Shown piece by piece: positions 15,244 to 21,917 of a stretch of 22,426 bases of DNA. How positions within the stretch are numbered: the first letter of the stretch is position 1; each line of letters opens with the position of its first letter. Position numbers and translations under genes: made by a program. Below the pieces are notes generated by a model that ran no database searches, was not told the DNA's origin, and saw only the letters and a list, made by a program, of their open reading frames with translations. Origin of the DNA: an uncultured Erysipelotrichaceae bacterium (GTDB taxonomy: Bacteria; Bacillota_I; Bacilli_A; Erysipelotrichales; Erysipelotrichaceae); assembly GCA_937874965.1 (NCBI GenBank), contig CALNCD010000042.1:1-22426 (forward strand). Direction: 5' to 3'.

Positions 15244-16125
15244 TTAATCCACTAAACCATAATACCGTAAAGCATCCAGAATTGCTACATCATGGGATTG
15301 ACCAAGCGGACTGACCGGCAGCCGTGCATCGCCGACATCATTGCCCAGCAACGTCACGCACCGCTTGATAACGGATGGCACTGAACCCAGCTTCAAAACA
15401 CCGCGCAAGACATCAATATCTTTCTGCAAGCGTTCAGCCTCTTCAAGATGACCCTCCTTGAATGCATTATAGAGCGTAACGACATGCTTGGGAATTGCAT
15501 TCGTCGTGCTGGCTACAGCACCCTTCGCCCCTAGTTTCAACCCTGTCAGGATCTTTGAATCAGAGCCGACAAGAACACTGAAATCAGCTGTTTCAATCGC
15601 ACAGTATCCACTCAGCAACTCAACATTGCCGCTGCTGTCTTTGATCCCGACAATGTTTGGATGCTGACTCAAAGCAGCAACCGTTTCCGCCTCCAACGTA
15701 ATGCCTGTATTGGCAGGAATATTATACATGATAATCGGTGTTGATACTGCATCAGCAATTGCTGTGTAATGATCGATAAGCTCTGCTTGAGAGACTTTGA
15801 CAAGATAGGGCGTGATGACAGAGAATGCATCAGCGCCTGCTGCTTCCATTGCTTTGGAGAAGTGAATCGTTTCTTCAGTACCGCATTCACCCGTTCCAAC
15901 ATACACTGGGACACGATGATCGACGTAATCAACCACGAATCGGGCATACTCCAGTTTTTCCTTATGGCTAAGAACATGGAACTCTCCGTTCGTCCCAAGA
16001 ATAAACAATCCATCCACTCCGTTGCTGATCAAGTGGTCAATATGTCTTTCAGTTGCCTTATAGTTAATACTCTGGTCCGCATTGAACGGTGTGACCATTG
16101 CAGTGATGATACCCTCTAGTTTCAT
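15244..16125 (-). CDS. DapA/NanA-superfamily class I aldolase, not a true DapA
   Basis: This 293-residue TIM-barrel lyase has Schiff-base Lys162 in GIKDSSG, Tyr134 in YNIPANTG and the carboxylate-binding GTNGE at 44-48. In true dihydrodipicolinate synthase the second motif reads YNVPxRTG, with an Arg for the semialdehyde carboxylate. Here that position is Asn139. This points to a 2-keto-3-deoxy sugar-acid aldolase (KDG, KDO or N-acetylneuraminate-like) rather than lysine synthesis, though automated annotation would call it dapA. ATG 16125 lies one base after the SIS gene stop (TGACATG), so translation is coupled. It is one of three pyruvate-type aldolases in this operon. Its substrate cannot be fixed from sequence. 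Confidence 0.88.
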   Translation of the reverse strand: MKLEGIITAMVTPFNADQSINYKATERHIDHLISNGVDGLFILGTNGEFHVLSHKEKLEYARFVVDYVDHRVPVYVGTGECGTEETIHFSKAMEAAGADAFSVITPYLVKVSQAELIDHYTAIADAVSTPIIMYNIPANTGITLEAETVAALSQHPNIVGIKDSSGNVELLSGYCAIETADFSVLVGSDSKILTGLKLGAKGAVASTTNAIPKHVVTLYNAFKEGHLEEAERLQKDIDVLRGVLKLGSVPSVIKRCVTLLGNDVGDARLPVSPLGQSHDVAILDALRYYGLVD

Positions 16126-16126
16126 G

Positions 16127-16723
16127 TCAGTTTTCCTCCCTGATTGATTTACCTAAACTTCCCCCTGGATGCCACTTGACATACTCGGCAGGGGTAATAC
16201 CCTTGTGTTCCTGCAGCAATAGACTCAGCCCCTGCAGGACCACCAATTCACTTAGAATAGAAGCGCGTGGCGGCTTATTCATCGCATCCCCTTCCTGATC
16301 CACATGAGCCAGCAAGGCAACCTCTCCTGATTTTGCAAGCCAGGAATTATCATTACCGCTGACAGCGATGATTAAGGAACCGTTGTTCTTTAAGGTCGTA
16401 ATGGTCTTCTTGAGTTCTTCGGTTTCCCCGCTGTTTGAAATCGCAATCACGACATCCCCGGACAATACCTGCCCTGCGCTGCCATGAATCGCTTCTGTTC
16501 CATCCAGGAAGTACGCAGGAGTTCCGGTTGAGGAAAGCAATGAAGCCACATAGCCAGCCACATGACCAGGTTTACCAATGCCGGTCACATGAACCCTGTT
16601 CCCCTGTGCTTCTGCGCGCAGAATAAGTTCTGCCGCTTTCTCGAAACGGCTCTCATCCAGTTTTTCAATCTGTGATGCCACTTCAGTCAAAACAAGATTA
16701 CTAAATTCTTTAATTCGTGTCAT
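16127..16723 (-). CDS. SIS-domain sugar-phosphate isomerase, arabinose-5-phosphate isomerase type
   Basis: This 198-residue single SIS domain resembles the catalytic part of KdsD/GutQ, which interconvert D-ribulose 5-phosphate and D-arabinose 5-phosphate. It lacks the two CBS domains of those enzymes. Matching residues are Lys51 in GIGKPGH, Glu77 and His80 in TEAIHG, NSGETEE at 97-103, Glu144, and His185 in WHPGGSLGK, the counterpart of the KdsD catalytic histidine. The region corresponding to the TSST segment of KdsD reads RASI here, so the sugar may differ. ATG 16723 follows AAAAGGATAAAT, two bases after the aldolase stop. In this operon it would process the aldehyde phosphate left by an aldolase. 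6-phospho-3-hexuloisomerase is a less likely alternative. Confidence 0.85.
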   Translation of the reverse strand: MTRIKEFSNLVLTEVASQIEKLDESRFEKAAELILRAEAQGNRVHVTGIGKPGHVAGYVASLLSSTGTPAYFLDGTEAIHGSAGQVLSGDVVIAISNSGETEELKKTITTLKNNGSLIIAVSGNDNSWLAKSGEVALLAHVDQEGDAMNKPPRASILSELVVLQGLSLLLQEHKGITPAEYVKWHPGGSLGKSIREEN

Positions 16724-16725
16724 AT

Positions 16726-17475
16726 TTATCCTTTTCTAGTCGAATCAAGGTGCAGATACTGTTCCATTCCCTGACTCAACCCATTCCGCAGCACACTCAA
16801 ATCGTTGACTGCAAACCAAACATCAAGATCATCTTTGAATTCCTCAATCAACGTTAAGGATCCAATGATTCCCACCAGTCTGTTGAACTGCTTTGCCGCC
16901 TTGATGACACGGCGAATTGCTGTGAGTTCTTGCGCATCCATCACATTGCCGACAACACCGAGAGAAATACTGAGATCTACTGGTCCGATGATCAATCCAT
17001 CAATCCCATCCACTGCCGCAATCGCTTCAACCTGTTCAACACCCTGAACACTCTCAATCTGCGCTAAAGTCAATGTGCGACGATTCAAGTCTTCCATGTG
17101 TTTGGCATGGTTTCCGCTGCCTTGATAATCAGTATTCGCACCGCCGGCATACCCTCGCTGACCAAGCGGCGGGTATTTACTGTAAGCAACCAGCTGCTGG
17201 GCCTGTTCTACTGTCTCAATCATCGGAACCATGACGGCACTGGCTCCCAGGTCAACAGCCTTAGAGACTTCCTTACGGGAAAGTTCATTCACCCTGATCC
17301 ATGTCTTAAGATCCAAAGCATGCGCAAGCATAATCAAATTCAACAAGGTATTTTCGTCATAGTAACCGTGTTCCTGATCAAAGAAAACAATGTCATACCC
17401 GATTTCTTTCGCCATCATCATCCACGCCGGGTGATCCATCAATTTTGTGAACACGCCATATTGTACTTTTTTCAT
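16726..17475 (-). CDS. HpcH/HpaI-family class II pyruvate aldolase
   Basis: This 249-residue metal-dependent aldolase belongs to the family of HpaI, 2-keto-3-deoxyglucarate aldolase and 2-keto-3-deoxyrhamnonate aldolase. These enzymes cleave 2-keto-3-deoxy (4-hydroxy) acids to pyruvate and an aldehyde. Visible residues: His36 in FDQEHG, Arg61 in WIRVNE, VMVPMIETVEQA at 81-92, RGYAGG at 107-112, and metal ligands Glu141 in QIES and Asp167 in GPVDLS. The start is placed at ATG 17475, because GGAGG lies just upstream and MKKVQYGVFTK is family-like. The longer 17523 frame would run through a hairpin and add an unsupported N-terminus. It follows EIIC after a 51-base gap that contains an 11-bp hairpin, and precedes the SIS gene by two bases. 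Confidence 0.88.
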   Translation of the reverse strand: MKKVQYGVFTKLMDHPAWMMMAKEIGYDIVFFDQEHGYYDENTLLNLIMLAHALDLKTWIRVNELSRKEVSKAVDLGASAVMVPMIETVEQAQQLVAYSKYPPLGQRGYAGGANTDYQGSGNHAKHMEDLNRRTLTLAQIESVQGVEQVEAIAAVDGIDGLIIGPVDLSISLGVVGNVMDAQELTAIRRVIKAAKQFNRLVGIIGSLTLIEEFKDDLDVWFAVNDLSVLRNGLSQGMEQYLHLDSTRKG

Positions 17476-17483
17476 ACACCTCC

Positions 17484-17517
17484 AAAAACAGAAGAACAAG
17501 GTCAGCACCTTGTTCTT
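17484..17517 (-). terminator. Intra-operon hairpin with T run between EIIC and aldolase
   Basis: On the minus strand AAGAACAAGGT pairs perfectly with ACCTTGTTCTT (11 bp) around a four-base loop. TTTTT follows five bases later, just before the ribosome site of the next gene. It could be a partial terminator or an RNA-stability element that lowers expression of the catabolic genes relative to the transporter. Confidence 0.65.
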
Positions 17518-17526
17518 CGTCAACTA

Positions 17527-18804
17527 TTATCTGAAGATACTCAGTATCTTATCAATGAAAGTTCCAACAATGTTGTAATCAATGTTCGGGAATGAAGCAC
17601 CTGCAATTCCTAGATTGGCAAACGCAGGGTACAAGAACAGAGGCAAGACAACCAAACCGATACCGATGACGAATGAGCCGACTAAAGCACCCTTCCATCC
17701 GCCATACGCATCACCGAAGACACCCGCTGTTCCGCCTGAGAAGAAACAAATACCTGCAGCAGGAATCATAATAACGCTGCTCTTGAAGAGAATCATCATA
17801 ATCATTCCGAAGAGTCCGCCAAGCAATGAACCGACAAAGCCGATAACAACTGCAGTTGGTGCGAATGGGAAGATTGCTGGGCAATCGACAGCCGGTTTCG
17901 AATTCGGAATATACTTTTCAGAGATAGCAACGAATGCTGCTGTGATTTCCGCGATAAATTGACGAACACCATAGATCAGGACACTCATGCCGGCAGCGAA
18001 CTGCAGACCTTGAAGCAATGGATAAATGAACCAGATATCGTTACCGGACATCTTCTTAACAACTTCTACATTTCCTGTGACTGCACAAGCAATTGTTGCG
18101 ACATAGAACAGGACAACCATGAACAGGGCTACGGAGAAGACGAAATCACGGAACAAGTCGAAGAATTTAGGCATTTTAACAGTACTGGAATCTGACTTTT
18201 CCTTTGACTTCTTGAACAGTTTTCCGATATAGCCAGAAATAGTATAACCGATAGCGTTGAAATGACCGATTGCCAGACTATCTGATCCTGTAATCTTATT
18301 CATGAACGGCTGAGCCAACGTAGGAAGCGCTGCACTGCAGAATCCCAGAATGATACCGCCGGCTATAACCACAACAGCAAACGGCAAGTTATGGGAAATA
18401 AAGACCAAGGCCAAGACGCATGCAAAGTACAGCAGATGCTGACCAGTCAAGAAGATAGCCTTGAAAGGCGTGAACTTTGCAAATAATAAATTGAAGATAA
18501 AGCCAAGTACAAAGACCAAGGCTACTTCTGTCCCATAGGTGGACAGAGCCAATGCAGTCGCAACTTCAACCTGAGTGGTAACCCCGCTGATCCCGAAACC
18601 GGTATTGAACAAGGTGGAGAAGTTGGTCACAACCCCTGAAATAGCAGTTGAACCGATGTTGAAGATCATAAATCCAAGAATTGTTTTGGTTGTTCCAGAA
18701 ATGATGTCGTTCACTGACTTTTTCTGCAACAGTAATCCGATGAATGCAACAAGACCGACGATCAATGACGTATTGCGGACTTGCCCTAGTAATGCATCTA
18801 ACAT
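17527..18804 (-). CDS. PTS EIIC component, ascorbate (UlaA/SgaT) family
   Basis: This 425-residue membrane permease of a phosphotransferase system carries the substrate across while EIIB phosphorylates it. The N-terminus (GLVAFIGLLLQKKSV then DIISGTTKTILGF) and the repeated hydrophobic segments (ten or more) match the ascorbate-Gat superfamily permease UlaA. The loop around residues 210-235 is charged and probably cytoplasmic. The family also carries substrates other than ascorbate, and the operon lacks UlaG, UlaD, UlaE and UlaF-type enzymes, so ascorbate is unlikely. The start has an AGGAAAGGG about 10-12 bases upstream. It lies 32 bases after the EIIB gene. Confidence 0.9.
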   Translation of the reverse strand: MLDALLGQVRNTSLIVGLVAFIGLLLQKKSVNDIISGTTKTILGFMIFNIGSTAISGVVTNFSTLFNTGFGISGVTTQVEVATALALSTYGTEVALVFVLGFIFNLLFAKFTPFKAIFLTGQHLLYFACVLALVFISHNLPFAVVVIAGGIILGFCSAALPTLAQPFMNKITGSDSLAIGHFNAIGYTISGYIGKLFKKSKEKSDSSTVKMPKFFDLFRDFVFSVALFMVVLFYVATIACAVTGNVEVVKKMSGNDIWFIYPLLQGLQFAAGMSVLIYGVRQFIAEITAAFVAISEKYIPNSKPAVDCPAIFPFAPTAVVIGFVGSLLGGLFGMIMMILFKSSVIMIPAAGICFFSGGTAGVFGDAYGGWKGALVGSFVIGIGLVVLPLFLYPAFANLGIAGASFPNIDYNIVGTFIDKILSIFR

Positions 18805-18836
18805 AGTGAGTTTTCCCTTTCCTCTATTTTATAGAA

Positions 18837-19112
18837 CTATTTTGTTTCCAGAAACTCTTCAAGCTTTGACTTGATTTCAGCTTTGTCCACAATGTTGCGA
18901 ACGCCTAGCGCATAGGGAACTTTCCCTTTCAATTCAGTTGCGAGGTCTTCCATCGTAACAACTAAATCGCCAGTATATCCGATAATTGAATCCAAGTTGC
19001 CATGTTCTGTCTCAATCGGATAATCATTTTCCTTGATGACCTGGTCAACTTTGATTTTTAGCAGAATACTTGAACCCATACCTGCTCTGCAACAAACAAG
19101 TGCCTTATACAT
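18837..19112 (-). CDS. PTS EIIB component, ascorbate/galactitol type
   Basis: This 91-residue cytoplasmic EIIB passes phosphate from EIIA to the substrate bound to EIIC. The phosphocysteine loop is CCRAGMGSS at residues 7-15, with Cys8 as the expected active site, followed by the usual LKIKVDQVI helix. A longer frame from GTG 19235 exists, but its first 41 codons are the out-of-frame reading of the EIIA tail. ATG 19112 has AAAGGAGAATCAGC upstream and matches the family N-terminus. The start overlaps the reconstructed EIIA stop by eight bases (CATGTATAA), so EIIB translation was probably coupled to EIIA. It matters that the EIIA frame is now broken. Confidence 0.9.
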   Translation of the reverse strand: MYKALVCCRAGMGSSILLKIKVDQVIKENDYPIETEHGNLDSIIGYTGDLVVTMEDLATELKGKVPYALGVRNIVDKAEIKSKLEEFLETK

Positions 19113-19245
19113 GCTGATTCTCCTTTCTTTCATAGTCCGATAAGAAATGAATGATATCGTCTGGTGTTCTTGCTTGATCCAGTACCTTAAAGAAATCCGG
19201 ATTTTCAAAGAGATCAGCAAGTTCTGCCAGTGCACCTAAGTGTTG
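19105..19245 (-). pseudogene. Detached C-terminal end of EIIA
   Basis: This frame, displaced by one base from EIIA, reads QHLGALAELADLFENPDF and ends in ENQHV before TAA at 19105. It is the normal C-terminal half of a type 2 EIIA domain. It has no start and needs a +1 frameshift to be translated. Compared with the tail of the regulator's EIIA-like domain, about 11 bases appear to be missing at the junction. Confidence 0.78.
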
Positions 19246-19558
19246 CACTTAGGGTGAAGAGATATTTGACCGGATCATTGGCCTGACTGTTGAAAGCGAC
19301 GGGCGTCTTCAGCACCGCAATACCCAACCCTGTTTTTAATGCGCCTTTCTCTCGAGGTGCATGGGGCAAAGCAATGTGTGGTGCAAGGACAAAGTAAGGC
19401 CCAGACACTTCAGCCGATTCAATAATACCAGCGATATATCCCTCGCTAATCAAACCTTCCTGAACCATTGGCTGTGCAGCCTGTGTGATTGCATCACGCC
19501 AATCAGCAGCGTCGAGTTGCAATCGTATTGTCTTTGTATTGACTAAATCACGAATCAT
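19214..19558 (-). CDS. PTS EIIA component (type 2), frameshifted and truncated
   Basis: EIIA takes phosphate from HPr and passes it to EIIB. The frame gives 114 residues, whereas the family is about 145-155. The active-site histidine is His66 in APHIALPHA, and KTPVAFNSQANDPVKYLF (84-101) is normal. After LSAT (about residue 106) the frame slips into LRCTGRTC and stops. The real continuation lies one base over (19105-19245). The break falls inside a quasi-palindrome at 19233-19256. The start at 19558 is supported by AAGGAG about seven bases upstream and a promoter at 19600-19628. First gene of the operon. As sequenced the protein lacks its last helices and is probably inactive, unless the frameshift is a sequencing error or is bypassed. 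Confidence 0.88.
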   Translation of the reverse strand: MIRDLVNTKTIRLQLDAADWRDAITQAAQPMVQEGLISEGYIAGIIESAEVSGPYFVLAPHIALPHAPREKGALKTGLGIAVLKTPVAFNSQANDPVKYLFTLSATLRCTGRTC

Positions 19559-19599
19559 ACGTCTCTCCTTCGCAAGGATGTATCATTCCTTACAAATCC

Positions 19600-19628
19600 A
19601 TTGTAAAGTGACCCATCAAAACATACAA
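19600..19628 (-). promoter_or_regulatory. Promoter of the PTS/aldolase operon
   Basis: The minus strand has -35 TTGTAT (19628-19623), a 17-base spacer and -10 TACAAT (19605-19600), about 40 bases before the EIIA start. The weak -35 would fit an activator-dependent promoter. Confidence 0.55.
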
Positions 19629-19646
19629 TTCTTATTCAGTTCAAGT

Positions 19647-19667
19647 TTTGTTTGCGCAGAAAACAAA
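19647..19667. promoter_or_regulatory. Inverted repeat, candidate site for the PRD regulator or CcpA
   Basis: TTTGTTT and AAACAAA form 7-bp arms around a GC-rich seven-base centre, 18 bases upstream of the -35. The position fits an activator of the MtlR/LicR kind. It does not match a 14-base cre consensus well. Confidence 0.4.
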
Positions 19668-19679
19668 GCCTGACCTCAA

Positions 19680-19711
19680 GAAAAAAGAACTGTCCATAAG
19701 AAACAGTTCTT
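19680..19711 (-). terminator. Intrinsic terminator of the GNAT gene
   Basis: On the minus strand AAGAACTGT pairs with ACAGTTCTT (9 bp) around a nine-base loop, followed by a T-rich run. It starts two bases after the acetyltransferase stop codon. Confidence 0.85.
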
Positions 19712-19712
19712 C

Positions 19713-20153
19713 TCACCCGTTATAGTTCAATACCTGATAGGGCGACATGACAAATCCCAAAGATTCATAGAGGCGAATAGCTCCGCGATTACGAGGTGTG
19801 ACCTCCAAGCGCACCCGGCTGATCCCCTCTCGGCGAAGGTAAGCAAGTACACTCTCCAATGCCTGGGTACCATATCCCTTACCTTGATAATCCGGCTTGA
19901 TGTAGAGTTCCTCAACCCAGGCACAATCCGCACCGATTTCCGTTGAATACATCATGGAAACCAAACAATACCCCACCACTTCATTGTTCATTTCAACCAA
20001 GGCGCCCAAAACATTGCTATCATTTAACACCCGATTGAAATTAGCCAACAAAATCGCATCATCAATCGCTGATGCAACAGCCGGAGTTGTGTAGAACGCC
20101 TTGGCCATTGCTTGATATTCATTGAACATTCCTTCTTTAAATTGGATTAGCAT
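19713..20153 (-). CDS. GNAT-family N-acetyltransferase
   Basis: This 146-residue acetyl-CoA-dependent acetyltransferase has the GNAT core: motif A with VEELYIKPDYQGKGYG (80-95, pyrophosphate loop QGKGYG at 90-95) and motif B with NRGAIRLYESLGF (122-134). Its acceptor (amino group of a small molecule, antibiotic or protein) cannot be told from sequence. The start at 20153 has AAGGAG about seven bases upstream and an extended -10 promoter. It is monocistronic, ending at a clear terminator, and lies between the PTS operon and the purine permease without an evident functional link. Confidence 0.88.
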   Translation of the reverse strand: MLIQFKEGMFNEYQAMAKAFYTTPAVASAIDDAILLANFNRVLNDSNVLGALVEMNNEVVGYCLVSMMYSTEIGADCAWVEELYIKPDYQGKGYGTQALESVLAYLRREGISRVRLEVTPRNRGAIRLYESLGFVMSPYQVLNYNG

Positions 20154-20171
20154 ACAACACTCCTTGGTGCT

Positions 20172-20180
20172 ATTATACCA
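20172..20180 (-). promoter_or_regulatory. Extended -10 promoter of the GNAT gene
   Basis: TGGTATAAT on the minus strand is a perfect extended -10 placed directly after the T run of the upstream terminator. No good -35 is present, since the region is occupied by the terminator stem. Confidence 0.65.
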
Positions 20181-20181
20181 T

Positions 20182-20211
20182 AAAAAAACGGTACCTTGAT
20201 GAAGGCACCGT
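20182..20211 (-). terminator. Intrinsic terminator of the purine permease gene
   Basis: On the minus strand ACGGTGCCTT pairs with AAGGTACCGT (10 bp, one G-U) around a four-base loop, followed by an unbroken T run. It lies about 20 bases after the pbuG stop. Confidence 0.92.
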
Positions 20212-20230
20212 CCGTTTACGGGCAGACGAC

Positions 20231-21616
20231 TTAAATCAAACCAGATGCTTGCAATGCCGTAATGACATACTTCAAGACAAAGAGCAATGTTGCACCGATG
20301 ATAATCGGATTGAGATCTTTGCGTTTACCAAGAACAAGTTTCAAGATCGTATAGAAGATAAATCCGAAAGCCAGACCGTCAGAGATACTGTAGGCCAGCG
20401 CTGTAACCGTTGCAGCAAAGAATGCCGGAATAGCCACCTCAAGATCAGTCCATTGAATGTCTGCAAACGAAGAAATCATCAAGATACCGACGACGACCAA
20501 TGCCGGTGCCGTCGCTCCAGAAGGAATAACAGCAATCAGCGGGGATATAAAAATACTGAGCAGGAAGAGGATTGCGACCACAACAGAGGTCAACCCTGTC
20601 CGCCCGCCGGCTTCAATTCCCGATGAACTTTCGACAAATGTTGTTACATTGGAAGTTCCCAGGATTGCACCGACAGATGTTGCGATTGAATCAGCAAACA
20701 ATGCACGGTCCATTTTTGATGAGAAACCACTGTTTGATTCCAATGCTTTTTCATCTTCAGCAGAGAAAATCCCAGAACGGCGTCCTGTCCCGATGAAAGT
20801 TCCGATCGTGTCAAATGTATCCGAAAGGCTGAAAGCAAAGATTGCCGAGAAAACAAAAAGATAACGGCTAGGATCGCTGAATAACCCGGGAATACCCTCA
20901 CTCAGACCCTTTCCAAAAACACCGCCGAACTGAGTGAATGAAGAACTAAGGCTGTGTGCTCCCCAATCGATCGTCGAGAGATTTAGAATACCGAAGGGAA
21001 TTGCGACAAGCGTTGTCACAACAATACCGATCAGAATTGCAGCTTTCACTTTCTTGACCATCAGAATAATCATTAGAATCAAGCCAAAGAAAAACAGCAA
21101 GACCGTTGGGCTGTTGAATTCAACAAAGGCAGGCACTCCAGAGGCAAAGGTAATACTGGAAACATTCAGAAGCCCAATATAAGCAATGAAGATACCGATT
21201 CCCCCGCCAATCGCATGCTGCAAGGATTCCGGGATAGATTTAACAATAAGCTTGCGGACATTGGTTACAGTGATCAGGATATTGATAACCCCGCAAATGA
21301 AGACCATCCCCAATGCCTCATAAGGCGTGAATCCCCGGCCGAGGACAATCGAGAATGTAAAGAAAGCATTCAATCCCATACCTGGTGCTAAAGCATAGGG
21401 CACATTGGCAAACAACCCCATAAATAGTGTACCAACGGCTGAAGTAATGGCTGTCGCCAGAAAGACGGCTCCCCAAGGGAGAATCGTGTCACCTTGACTT
21501 AACATATTCGGATTCACGGCAAGAATATACGCCATCGTAAAGAAGGTGGTTAGACCTGCAATAATCTCAGTACGGACAGTCGTATTATTCTCTTTAAGCT
21601 TAAAAAACTTTTCCAT
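20231..21616 (-). CDS. pbuG: Guanine/hypoxanthine permease (AzgA/PbuG family)
   Basis: This 461-residue purine importer of the AzgA-type branch of NCS2 has about 12-14 membrane segments. Landmarks are GLTTFFTMAYILAVNPNML (21-39), NVPYALAPGMGLNAFF (71-86), SDTFDTIGTFIGTG in the middle and ESSSGIEAGGRTGLTSVV. The upstream guanine-class purine riboswitch shows that expression falls when guanine or hypoxanthine is high, which fits guanine/hypoxanthine rather than adenine uptake. ATG 21616 follows AAAAGGAG. The gene is monocistronic with its own consensus promoter and a strong terminator. Confidence 0.94.
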   Translation of the reverse strand: MEKFFKLKENNTTVRTEIIAGLTTFFTMAYILAVNPNMLSQGDTILPWGAVFLATAITSAVGTLFMGLFANVPYALAPGMGLNAFFTFSIVLGRGFTPYEALGMVFICGVINILITVTNVRKLIVKSIPESLQHAIGGGIGIFIAYIGLLNVSSITFASGVPAFVEFNSPTVLLFFFGLILMIILMVKKVKAAILIGIVVTTLVAIPFGILNLSTIDWGAHSLSSSFTQFGGVFGKGLSEGIPGLFSDPSRYLFVFSAIFAFSLSDTFDTIGTFIGTGRRSGIFSAEDEKALESNSGFSSKMDRALFADSIATSVGAILGTSNVTTFVESSSGIEAGGRTGLTSVVVAILFLLSIFISPLIAVIPSGATAPALVVVGILMISSFADIQWTDLEVAIPAFFAATVTALAYSISDGLAFGFIFYTILKLVLGKRKDLNPIIIGATLLFVLKYVITALQASGLI

Positions 21617-21660
21617 AGACTCTTTCTCCTTTTCTCTATGTTGTACGCACCTAACCTAGA

Positions 21661-21687
21661 AAAACAAAAAGCCGGTAGAAAACCGGC
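21661..21687 (-). terminator. Riboswitch expression-platform terminator
   Basis: On the minus strand GCCGGT pairs with ACCGGC around a five-base loop, followed by TTTTTGTTTTT. The alternative fold pairs GGTTAGAAAAC (21714-21704), which includes the 3' strand of aptamer P1, with GTTTTCTACC (21683-21674). That would break this terminator. Ligand binding should therefore turn pbuG off. Confidence 0.88.
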
Positions 21688-21709
21688 CCGAGTCACCTCA
21701 AGTGTTTTC

Positions 21710-21780
21710 TAACCATTAGTCGGACATTTACGGTGTCCGGTAGAGACTGCCTAACCCTATTTTAGGCATTATGACGGTTA
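21710..21780 (-). promoter_or_regulatory. Purine riboswitch aptamer, guanine class
   Basis: The RNA has the three-helix purine aptamer. P1 is TAACCGT/ATGGTTA, P2 is TGCCTAA/TTAGGCA with a seven-base loop keeping the two Gs of the loop-loop contact, and P3 is GGACA/TGTCC with loop CCGTAAA. The core TCTACC and GACTA are present. The discriminator in GACTA is C, which selects guanine or hypoxanthine rather than adenine. A C-A apposition replaces the usual U-A pair at the top of P1. Confidence 0.93.
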
Positions 21781-21795
21781 TTTGAATACCCTGCA

Positions 21796-21824
21796 ATTAT
21801 AGGAGAAGTGAAAGATTCTGTCAA
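21796..21824 (-). promoter_or_regulatory. Consensus promoter of pbuG
   Basis: A perfect TTGACA (21824-21819), a 17-base spacer and a perfect TATAAT (21801-21796) on the minus strand, just upstream of the riboswitch. Such a strong promoter fits control by attenuation. Confidence 0.92.
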
Positions 21825-21870
21825 GAACATCAAAGGAAAACAACACTCTTTTTTTACAGTTCCAGTCCTG

Positions 21871-21897
21871 AAAAGGACACCCGTATGAGTGCCCTTT
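21871..21897 (-). terminator. Terminator of the aldo/keto reductase gene
   Basis: On the minus strand AAAGGGCAC pairs with GTGTCCTTT (9 bp, one G-U) around an eight-base loop, followed by a short T run. It lies about 20 bases after the gene's stop codon. The rest of the gap to the pbuG promoter shows nothing else clear. Confidence 0.65.
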
Positions 21898-21917
21898 GTC
21901 CAGAGAACATAATAAAT

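Noticed and set aside
15769..16119. 116-codon plus-strand frame
   Set aside because: It is a shadow of the DapA-like aldolase gene, with no ribosome site or family.
17492..17523. Start of the HpcH aldolase at 17523
   Set aside because: It would translate through an 11-bp hairpin and add 16 residues not seen in the family.
19113..19235. N-terminal extension of EIIB from GTG 19235
   Set aside because: The 41 extra residues are the out-of-frame reading of the EIIA tail; a good ribosome site and family N-terminus support ATG 19112.
17527..19558. The PTS as an ascorbate transporter with an ula pathway
   Set aside because: EIIC belongs to the ascorbate family, but the lactonase, decarboxylase, 3-epimerase and 4-epimerase of the ula route are absent and aldolases take their place.
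20457..20864. 135-codon plus-strand frame
   Set aside because: It is antisense to pbuG and its composition mirrors the membrane gene; no start signal is present.
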